A stretch of DNA of 19,206 nucleotides. Source: CAZXCK01 sp964639225. GTDB lineage: Bacteria; Chloroflexota; Anaerolineae; Aggregatilineales; Phototrophicaceae. The translations under genes and the position numbers were made by a program. The stretch is from positions 1 to 19,206 of the forward strand of contig CAZXCK010000079.1 of the NCBI GenBank assembly GCA_964639225.1, in the 5' to 3' direction. The notes under the pieces were generated by a model. It was not told the origin of the DNA, ran no database searches, and worked only from the letters and a program-made list of their open reading frames with translations. Shown piece by piece: positions 13,567 to 19,206 of the stretch (the first letter of the stretch is position 1; every line of letters begins with the position of its first letter).

Positions 13567-14694
13567 ATGTCATCCCACTACAAACCGCAGCCCGTCAAAG
13601 TACCGGCGCAGCCCGCTGACAGCGATGCGCCTGGGCTGCATCTCAGCGTGCGGACAGCGGTGTTGGTGGGTCTGATCGTCGCGCTGGTGGCGTTGTTCCT
13701 GCTGCGGCTGGCGGTGGGTTCGGTGAGTATCCCTGTCATGGACATCGTGCGCATTCTCACCGGCGGCGAAGGTAGTCGCGCCACCTGGACGCGCATTGTG
13801 CTCGATTTTCGCCTGCCCCACGCGCTGACAGCCGTCCTGGCCGGGGCGGCGCTGGGTGTGGGCGGCCTGATGATGCAGACGCTGTTTCGCAATCCACTGG
13901 CCGGACCGTTTGTGCTGGGCATCAGTTCCGGGGCCAGCCTGGGCGTGGCGCTGGTCGTGCTCACCGCCGGGACAGCCGCCAGCGCCACTACCGGCACCCT
14001 GCTGGCGGGCATCAGCCTGGGCAGCAATCTGAGTATTGCCGGGGCCGCCATCACCGGCGCTGCCGCCACCATGCTCGTCGTCGTCCTGGTGGCGCGCTAT
14101 ATCAGCAGCAGCATGACGCTGCTCATCCTGGGTCTGATGTTCGGCTATTTCACCAGCGCCATGGTCAGCCTGCTGATGTACTTCAGTATCCCGGAACAGA
14201 TACAGGCCTACGTCTCGTGGACATTTGGCAGCTTCAACGGCGTCACCTGGCGCGAGATGCACATTCTGGCGCCGGTGATCGTCGCCGGGCTGGTGCTGGC
14301 GTTCGCCCTGTCGAAGTCGCTCAACGCGCTGCTGCTGGGTGAGGCTTACGCGCGCTCGATGGGCCTGCATGTCCAGCGGGCGCGGCTGGGCATCGTGCTG
14401 GCGACGGCGCTGCTGGCGGGCGTGGTGACAGCCTTCTGCGGGCCAATTGGCTTCATCGGCATCGCCGTGCCGCACCTGTGCCGCAGCCTGTTTCACACAT
14501 CCGATCACCGGGTGCTGGTGCCCACCACCATTCTGATGGGGGGCATCGTGGCGCTGGCCGCCGCGCTGATCGCCCAGGCTCCGGGCAGCCAGATCATCCT
14601 GCCACTAAACGCCGTGACATCGCTCATCGGCGCGCCGGTGGTGATCTGGGTGATTCTGCGCCAGCGCAACCTGCAAAAATCGTTCGCGGATTAG
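13567..14694 (+). CDS. btuC: Cobalamin ABC transporter permease (BtuC/FecCD family)
   Basis: This is the integral membrane subunit of a type II ABC importer (375 aa from ATG 13567). GTG at 13564 is an alternative one codon earlier; GGAG (13553-13556) serves either. About ten hydrophobic helices are visible, the first near residues 28-50. Family signatures: RLPHALTAVLAGAALGVGGL, QTLFRNPLAGPFVLGISSGA (about 100-120), the cytoplasmic coupling region ALLLGEAYARSMG, and GPIGFIGIAVPHLCRSLF followed by DHRVLVP near the C-terminus. It forms a dimer and works with the ATPase encoded 11 nt downstream and the secreted receptor upstream. Its N-terminal cytoplasmic extension of about 25 residues (rich in Pro, Ala) is slightly longer than usual. 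Cobalamin specificity is inferred from the riboswitch. Confidence 0.92.
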   Translation: MSSHYKPQPVKVPAQPADSDAPGLHLSVRTAVLVGLIVALVALFLLRLAVGSVSIPVMDIVRILTGGEGSRATWTRIVLDFRLPHALTAVLAGAALGVGGLMMQTLFRNPLAGPFVLGISSGASLGVALVVLTAGTAASATTGTLLAGISLGSNLSIAGAAITGAAATMLVVVLVARYISSSMTLLILGLMFGYFTSAMVSLLMYFSIPEQIQAYVSWTFGSFNGVTWREMHILAPVIVAGLVLAFALSKSLNALLLGEAYARSMGLHVQRARLGIVLATALLAGVVTAFCGPIGFIGIAVPHLCRSLFHTSDHRVLVPTTILMGGIVALAAALIAQAPGSQIILPLNAVTSLIGAPVVIWVILRQRNLQKSFAD

Positions 14695-14705
14695 CGAGGA
14701 ACGTC

Positions 14706-15767
14706 ATGACCGACCATCACGAAGTGCTGTCCACCGACCGTCTGACCATCGGCTACGCGCCGCCCAACCAATCACGCATCGTCGTATCGGAAAACATCGA
14801 CACGACACTGCGCACCGGCGAATTCGTGTGTCTGATCGGGCCTAATGGGGCCGGTAAATCCACGCTGATGCGCACGATCGCTGGTATGCAGCCGGCACTC
14901 GGCGGGCAGATTCGGCTGATGGGTGAAGACGCGCAGCAGATCAGCGCGCGGGCACTCGCGCAGCGGTTGAGCATCGTCCTCACTGATCGCACCAATCCCG
15001 GCCTGCTGACCGGGTACGGCCTGGTGGCGCTGGGACGCCATCCGCATACCGGCTGGCTGGGCAAACTCTCCAAATACGACGAAGAGATGATCCGCTGGGC
15101 GGTGGACGCCGTCGGCGCGACACACCTGGCACCGCGTATGATCAGTGAACTGAGCGATGGCGAGCGCCAGAAGATCATGATCGCGCGCGCGCTGGCGCAG
15201 GACCCGGCGCTGATGATTCTCGACGAGCCGACGGCCTTTCTCGACCTGCCGCGCCGCGTCGAGATTATGGGCCTGCTCAAACACCTGACACGCTCGACGG
15301 GCCGCTCGATTCTGCTGTCCACGCACGACCTGGACCTGGCGCTGCGCACCGCCGACCGCATCTGGCTGATGTCGCCCGGCCAGCCGCTGCAGGTCGGCGC
15401 GCCGGAAGACCTGGTCCTCAGCGGCGCGTTTGAGGCGGCTTTCCGCAGCGAAGGTGTGCAGTTCGACCCCTGGACTGGCTCGTTCAAAACGCAACCGCAC
15501 GCCTGCGGCTCGGTTTCGCTGGCAGGCAGCGGGCTACCGCTGGTCTGGACACGCCGCGCCCTGGAACGCGAAGGCTTCGCGGTGCAAAGCAACGGCGGTC
15601 CACGCCTGGCGCGTGTAGAAATCGTGGACGGGGATGAACCGCGATGGCTGCTGGAATACGAGAACGCGCGCGAGGTCTATACCACACTGCACGATCTGAT
15701 CGGCGCGGTGACGGCGCTGCGCCGCCAGACGCTGCCGCCGGAAGCAGTCGAAGCACGCGCCAGCTAA
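14706..15767 (+). CDS. btuD: Cobalamin ABC transporter ATPase (BtuD-like) with C-terminal extension
   Basis: This is the ATP-hydrolysing subunit of the importer (353 aa). The ATG at 14706 follows GAGGA (14696-14700) closely and starts 11 nt after the permease stop; the longer frame from 14478 runs inside the permease gene. Motifs: Walker A GPNGAGKST (45-53), signature LSDGERQKIMIA (149-160), Walker B LMILDEP (169-175), D-loop FLDL and the switch histidine H207 (STHD). LSDGE replaces the common LSGGE/LSGGQ. The usual ATPase ends near residue 250. About 95 further residues form an extra domain with SLAGSGLPLVWTRRALEREG (about 271-290) and a predicted strand-helix pattern to the end. I recall similar tails on some FecE/BtuD homologues but cannot name the domain. 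The gene ends 13 nt from the convergent cysH gene with no clear terminator. Confidence 0.92.
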   Translation: MTDHHEVLSTDRLTIGYAPPNQSRIVVSENIDTTLRTGEFVCLIGPNGAGKSTLMRTIAGMQPALGGQIRLMGEDAQQISARALAQRLSIVLTDRTNPGLLTGYGLVALGRHPHTGWLGKLSKYDEEMIRWAVDAVGATHLAPRMISELSDGERQKIMIARALAQDPALMILDEPTAFLDLPRRVEIMGLLKHLTRSTGRSILLSTHDLDLALRTADRIWLMSPGQPLQVGAPEDLVLSGAFEAAFRSEGVQFDPWTGSFKTQPHACGSVSLAGSGLPLVWTRRALEREGFAVQSNGGPRLARVEIVDGDEPRWLLEYENAREVYTTLHDLIGAVTALRRQTLPPEAVEARAS

Positions 15768-15780
15768 AAAGCGGCGACGG

Positions 15781-16497
15781 TCAGGTTGACGGGCTGTGGA
15801 TACCGCACTCGGACTTGGCCCGGTTTGACCAGCGACCGGCACGCTGGTCGCCGGCCTGCGCTGTAACCGGTTGAGTACACGGGGCGCAGCCAATGCTCGG
15901 ATAGCCGCGATCGTGCAGTGAATTGTACGGCAGTTGGTGGGCGTGAATATACGTCCAGATCATTTCCTCGGTCCAGGTGGCCAGCGGCGCGACCTTGAGC
16001 AGGTCATACTGACCGTCCCAACCGAACACCGGCGTCACCTGCCGCGTGTGAGACTGATCGCGGCGCAGTCCGGTCAGCCAGGCGTCATAACTGGCCAGCG
16101 CCTCGCGCAGCGGCTCCACCTTGCGCAGCCGGCAGCAGACATCGGGGCAGCGATCCCACAGGGCCGGGCCATAGGTCCGTTCCTGCTCCTCGACAGTCAG
16201 CGCGGGCCTCACGCGAATCACCTGCAGCCCGAACCGCTCCTCAATCGCATCCATCAACGCCAGCGACTCATCGAACAGCAGACCTGTATCCAGCGTGAGC
16301 ACGTCGGGCAGCGGCAGCCCGCGGCTGCTGGTGATCTCATGCAGCATGTGCAGGGTGACGATTCCGGTTGGCTGAAAACTGGTGACCACCGCCGCCCGGC
16401 GGTCATAATGGCGCAGCACCCAGTCCAGAACAAGGCGCGGATGGGCACTTTCAAAGCGCTGGTTTAGCGTCTGAATTTGTAGAGCTGACTGGGTCAT
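15781..16497 (-). CDS. cysH: Assimilatory adenylylsulfate (APS) reductase
   Basis: This 238-residue enzyme reduces activated sulfate to sulfite in cysteine synthesis. It belongs to the PAPS/APS reductase family. Two cysteine pairs, CC (121-122) and CAPC (204-207), are the [4Fe-4S] ligands that mark APS reductases and bacterial enzymes of that type. The catalytic cysteine is C231 in ECGIH. Also visible: TSFQPTG (39-45, nucleotide-binding loop), LDTGLLF (69-75), CCRLRKVEPL, WLTGLRRDQSHTR (140-152) and GRWSNRAKSECGIH at the C-terminus. The ATG at 16497 gives a normal family length but has no clear ribosome site. A GTG at 16560 would add 21 residues of low-complexity sequence and is not better supported. 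No other sulfate-assimilation gene is in the window. It is convergent with the cobalamin operon. Confidence 0.93.
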   Translation of the reverse strand: MTQSALQIQTLNQRFESAHPRLVLDWVLRHYDRRAAVVTSFQPTGIVTLHMLHEITSSRGLPLPDVLTLDTGLLFDESLALMDAIEERFGLQVIRVRPALTVEEQERTYGPALWDRCPDVCCRLRKVEPLREALASYDAWLTGLRRDQSHTRQVTPVFGWDGQYDLLKVAPLATWTEEMIWTYIHAHQLPYNSLHDRGYPSIGCAPCTQPVTAQAGDQRAGRWSNRAKSECGIHSPST

Positions 16498-16604
16498 AGG
16501 TATCGTTTCGTTGTCAGAAGTTGTTGTCGCTGTCACCGGTTGCTGGCGTTTGCTTACCACTATCGTAACGCGAAAACAACAAGAAAGCGTTAAGTATTGG
16601 CGTA

Positions 16605-16633
16605 TTTATATTAACAGCACAAGCAACTGTCAT
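16605..16633 (-). promoter_or_regulatory. Promoter for cysH
   Basis: On the minus strand ATGACA (16628-16633) and TATAAA (16605-16610) are 17 nt apart, each one mismatch from consensus. The leader to the ATG at 16497 would be about 100 nt; I recognise no known riboswitch in it. Confidence 0.65.
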
Positions 16634-16723
16634 TGTATCCGTCATGAGTCTACAACACCAGCCCCGTAAACTGGTGACGATACCCCCTTCATCTCAACAA
16701 GCAGACCATCCAAACTCATCAAA

Positions 16724-16744
16724 CTGTTGAACCCGTTTCAACAG
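16724..16744. promoter_or_regulatory. Palindrome upstream of the ABC exporter genes
   Basis: CTGTTGAA (16724-16731) and TTCAACAG (16737-16744) form an 8+5+8 inverted repeat with perfect arms, 115 nt before the ATP-binding gene. The layout fits a dimeric repressor site. No convincing promoter pair could be fixed next to it. The rest of the 361-nt gap (16498-16858) holds the cysH promoter and AT-rich sequence. Confidence 0.45.
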
Positions 16745-16858
16745 CCCTCGGAAATATGCGGGTCGCAAATGACGCACAATAGAGTCAATGAGCTTAAGTT
16801 GTGAGATCAATACGCAAACGCCAGCACTTTGCTGACGAACAGCAGAGAGGGAAAACTG

Positions 16859-17818
16859 ATGAGCACAACCGACTACGCCATCCAAACCCGCGATCTGGGC
16901 AAATCGTTTAACGGCGTCCAGGCGCTGCAATCACTTAACCTGAAGGTTCCGCGCCACTCGATTTTTGGCTTTCTGGGTCCAAACGGTGCTGGCAAAACGA
17001 CCACCATGCGCATTCTGCTGGGCATCGCCCGGCCTACCCAGGGCAGCGGCAGCATCCTCGGCATGGATATTACCCGCGACAGCATCGATATCCGCCGCCG
17101 CGTGGGCTACCTGGCACAGCATCCGCAGTTCTATGAATACCTGACCGCCCGCGAGTCGCTGCGACTGGCGGCGCGTTTCTTCTTCAGCGGCCCTAAGGAC
17201 GCCATCGAAGCCCGCGTGCAGGAATCGCTGGAACTGGTGGGCCTCGATCACATGGCGGACCGGCCCACGCGCGGCTTTTCCGGCGGCGAACGGCAGCGGC
17301 TGGGCATCGCTCAGGCGCAGATTCACCAACCGGAGCTGCTCATCCTCGACGAGCCGGCTGCCGCCCTGGACCCGATGGGCCGCCGCGACGTGTTGGAGAT
17401 CATGCAGCGGCTGCGCGAACGCACGACCATTTTCTACTCAACGCACATCCTGGACGATGTGCAGCGCGTCAGCGATACGGTCGCTATTCTGAACCGGGGA
17501 CAGTTGATCGCTCAGGCCCCCATCGAGCAGCTTCTGTCCGGGTCTGAAAGCACAGTGTATTCGCTGACGGTCAAAGGTGTGGATGCCAACATCCGCCGTA
17601 TGCTGGCGCGAGTCGAACAGCTCCCCTGGGTGCAGACCACCCACGCCACCAGAGTCAACGGCCACGTCGCATGGAACATCACCATCAGCGACGACGCCGC
17701 CGCCGAGACCGAGCTGCTGCGCTTCGTCCTGGCGGATGAGAACATCCGCGTCACTGAATTCGGACGCAAACGCTATGAACTGGAAGACATCTTCATGCAG
17801 ATCGTGGAGCAGAACTGA
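16859..17818 (+). CDS. ABC transporter ATP-binding protein (ABC-2 exporter type)
   Basis: This 319-residue ATPase powers an ABC-2 type exporter. The ATG at 16859 follows a GAGAGGG ribosome site; an upstream in-frame start at 16829 lacks one. Motifs: Walker A GPNGAGKTT (40-48), Q-loop AQHPQFYEYLTA (86-97), signature FSGGERQRLGIAQA (140-153), Walker B LLILDEP (160-166), D-loop ALDP and switch H196 in STH. Residues about 230-319 form the C-terminal domain common in CcmA/NatA-like exporter ATPases. The stop codon TGA overlaps the ATG of the permease gene, so the two are translationally coupled. The substrate is unknown: ions, antibiotics, lipids or peptides are all handled by this class. A palindromic site upstream suggests regulated expression. 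Confidence 0.93.
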   Translation: MSTTDYAIQTRDLGKSFNGVQALQSLNLKVPRHSIFGFLGPNGAGKTTTMRILLGIARPTQGSGSILGMDITRDSIDIRRRVGYLAQHPQFYEYLTARESLRLAARFFFSGPKDAIEARVQESLELVGLDHMADRPTRGFSGGERQRLGIAQAQIHQPELLILDEPAAALDPMGRRDVLEIMQRLRERTTIFYSTHILDDVQRVSDTVAILNRGQLIAQAPIEQLLSGSESTVYSLTVKGVDANIRRMLARVEQLPWVQTTHATRVNGHVAWNITISDDAAAETELLRFVLADENIRVTEFGRKRYELEDIFMQIVEQN

Positions 17819-18633
17819 TGACCACCAACATTCTCGTAAGCAAACAGGAACAAGGCTGGCGCGCTGGCTTCGGCACACTGCTGCGCAAGGAAAATCACGC
17901 CTGGTGGGGTACCCGCCAGTGGTGGATGCAACTGCTGATCTGGACAGTCATCCTCAACGGTATTATGTTCGCCATGATTGAGATACTGCCGCAGTCCATA
18001 CCGGACGATGGTGGCGTCTACAACCCCGAAGAAGGGGTGCTGGCCTTCATCGGCCTGATGGGTCTGTTCGCACCTATCGGCGCGATCATCGCCGCACAGG
18101 GCGCCATCCTGGATGAAAAACGCTCCGGCACACTGGAATCGCTGCTGGCACGGCCTGTGTCGCGGGCCTCGGTGATCCTCTCCAAGCTGGTGGCCTACAG
18201 CATCAATCTGGCGCTGACTATCATCGTGGTGCAGGGCGTGCTGGCCTACGCGCAGATTCAAATCTTCGACGCCGGGGACTGGTCGGCGGTGAATTTCGCC
18301 ACCGCCGTTCTGTTCAGCGGACTCAACGTGATCTTCTACCTGACGCTGACGCTGATGCTGGGCACGCTGTTCGAGGGTCGCGGCGCGGTAATCGGCATCC
18401 CGATGGCGCTGCTGCTGGGCTATCAGGCTGTTCTGGGACTGGTGCCGGAGATCAGCTTCTATAGTCACTACGGCCTGTCGGCCAGCGCCGCCGGCCCGGA
18501 GAGCGGCCCCCTGGCGGAGATGGCCCTGCGCGGCCAGTCGCTGAGCGCCATCACGCCGCTGGTCGGCACACTGATCCTGATCGCCGCTTTCGTCGCAATC
18601 GCCGTCTGGCGTTTCAAACGCGAAGAGTTCTAA
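17818..18633 (+). CDS. ABC-2 type transporter permease
   Basis: This is the membrane partner of the preceding ATPase (271 aa). The ATG overlaps the upstream TGA by one base. After a 35-residue cytoplasmic N-terminus there are about six hydrophobic segments: near residues 40-58, 75-98, 135-155, 160-185, 190-215 and 245-265. The cytoplasmic segment AILDEKRSGTLESLLARPVS (about 97-116) followed by RASVILSKLVAY is the family's characteristic coupling motif, seen in NosY-like and ABC-2 permeases. One ATPase and one permease are encoded, so the exporter probably works as a homodimer of each. Substrate is unknown. A large hairpin follows the stop codon. Confidence 0.9.
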   Translation: MTTNILVSKQEQGWRAGFGTLLRKENHAWWGTRQWWMQLLIWTVILNGIMFAMIEILPQSIPDDGGVYNPEEGVLAFIGLMGLFAPIGAIIAAQGAILDEKRSGTLESLLARPVSRASVILSKLVAYSINLALTIIVVQGVLAYAQIQIFDAGDWSAVNFATAVLFSGLNVIFYLTLTLMLGTLFEGRGAVIGIPMALLLGYQAVLGLVPEISFYSHYGLSASAAGPESGPLAEMALRGQSLSAITPLVGTLILIAAFVAIAVWRFKREEF

Positions 18634-18655
18634 ACCACATCACACCACAAATCAC

Positions 18656-18693
18656 ACAGGGCCGCCGGGCTGAAGTTCTCCCGGCGGCCCTGT
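18656..18693. terminator. Probable bidirectional terminator between convergent genes
   Basis: ACAGGGCCGCCGGG (18656-18669) pairs perfectly with CCCGGCGGCCCTGT (18680-18693): 14 bp with a 10-nt loop. Tracts on either side are only weakly T-rich (TGATTC on plus, GTGATTTG on minus). It sits between two convergent genes, so termination in both directions is the likely role. Confidence 0.65.
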
Positions 18694-18718
18694 TGATTCA
18701 GCACACAGTCGGCGCTGC

Positions 18719-19206
18719 TCAGATGGCGGCGTATTCGTCGTACCAGTGGTCGCCCAACGCCATGGGCGTGTAGAAATCGGTCCACGGGCGCGCGTGATCG
18801 TCAATGATAGCGATCAGCTTCTGGATACGCTCGCTGGCAGTCGTCTCCAGGAACCGGGCACGTTCTTCGGGTGTCATGGTGACACACTCTTTCCAGATGG
18901 CCCGCCCAGCCAGGAAGCCGCTGGCCCCGGCCATACAGGCGGCCCGCGTCTGCGTCTCGAACGTCTCAAAGTCGACACCGGCGCTCAACAGCACCCAGGG
19001 CACCGAACACACCTCGCTGATGGCTGCGCAGCCTAACTGCCATTTCTCGAAATCGGTCTCGTAACTGGCATCAAACGGGAACTCCAGCTTTAGCACATCC
19101 GGCCCCAGCGCGCTCAGACGGCGAGCCGTCTCACGTACAACGGCAGGCTTAGTGGCGGCGAACTCCGCGCTCTCCTTCTTGATATTGGCGTCCAGGCTGT
19201 AGGACA
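18719..19206 (-). CDS. LacD-type sugar-phosphate aldolase (N-terminus beyond window)
   Basis: The last 161 residues of an aldolase resembling tagatose 1,6-diphosphate aldolase (LacD, class I, TIM barrel). The frame is open to the right edge, so the GTG at 19096 is internal: upstream codons continue the protein as ALGPDVLKLEFPFD. Features include the strand with the conserved lysine (DVLKLEFP), CSVPWVLLSAGVDFETF, and GASGFLAGRAIWKECV, which is the phosphate-binding strand of the barrel. The C-terminus ends in a Trp/Tyr-rich tail (WTDFYTPMALGDHWYDEY). The family cleaves tagatose 1,6-bisphosphate or related ketose phosphates to triose phosphates. Which sugar pathway it serves depends on genes beyond the window. 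Confidence 0.85.
   Translation of the reverse strand, partial: SYSLDANIKKESAEFAATKPAVVRETARRLSALGPDVLKLEFPFDASYETDFEKWQLGCAAISEVCSVPWVLLSAGVDFETFETQTRAACMAGASGFLAGRAIWKECVTMTPEERARFLETTASERIQKLIAIIDDHARPWTDFYTPMALGDHWYDEYAAI

Noticed and set aside
13570..14508. 312-residue minus-strand frame rich in His, Gln and Arg
   Set aside because: Antisense to the permease gene, with the biased composition typical of a shadow frame.
14478..14705. N-terminal extension of the BtuD frame
   Set aside because: It lies inside the permease gene in another frame; the ATG at 14706 has its own ribosome site and fits the family.
1..19206. Mobile element, CRISPR array or integration site
   Set aside because: No transposase, integrase or regularly spaced repeats were seen, and the two tRNA genes show no adjacent partial copies.

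Overview
The window reads as a stretch of a moderately GC-rich bacterial chromosome with ordinary housekeeping and transport genes. I see no phage, transposon or CRISPR sequence. Protein resemblances (fused FAD/iron-sulfur molybdenum hydroxylase subunit, secreted binding proteins, LacD-like aldolase, uncharacterised large protein at 1454-3241) suggest a Chloroflexota (Anaerolineae-like) organism. That placement is inference from recall, not a search result.

Layout. (1) 1-7757, plus strand: a molybdenum hydroxylase cluster. It holds a partial FAD + [2Fe-2S] subunit, a small two-helix membrane protein, a 595-residue protein of unknown function with a nucleoside-phosphorylase-like C-terminus, a xanthine dehydrogenase-type molybdopterin subunit, a YqeB/EF2563-type protein, and a YqeC-MocA fusion. 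YqeB and YqeC are family markers of selenium-dependent molybdenum hydroxylases. MocA makes the cytosine dinucleotide form of the cofactor that such enzymes use. The set therefore encodes an oxidase or dehydrogenase (substrate probably a purine or other N-heterocycle) together with its maturation factors. (2) 7787-10035, minus strand: terminators, tRNA-Leu(CAG), ribosomal protein L25, tRNA-Gly(CCC), a small acidic protein of unknown function and a flavin reductase. The two tRNAs and L25 have recognisable sigma-70-type promoters. (3) 10133-11726, plus strand: a COG0523/CobW metal-chaperone GTPase divergent from the flavin reductase, then a cysteine-free ribosomal protein L28 and its terminator.

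(4) 11760-15767, plus strand: a cobalamin uptake operon. A 17-bp perfect palindrome overlaps the -35 box of a consensus promoter. A cobalamin riboswitch and an intrinsic terminator follow, then a further structured leader, a BtuF-like binding protein, a strong intercistronic hairpin, a BtuC-like permease and a BtuD-like ATPase with a C-terminal extension. (5) 15781-16633, minus strand: assimilatory APS reductase (CysH) with a promoter about 100 nt upstream of the chosen start. (6) 16724-18693, plus strand: a two-gene ABC-2 exporter behind a palindromic site and ahead of a 14-bp hairpin. (7) 18719-19206, minus strand: the C-terminal part of a LacD-type sugar-phosphate aldolase, cut by the window edge.

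Most worth a second look: the phosphorylase-like unknown inside the molybdenum hydroxylase cluster, the YqeC-MocA fusion, and the apparent two-layer control (operator plus riboswitch) of cobalamin uptake.
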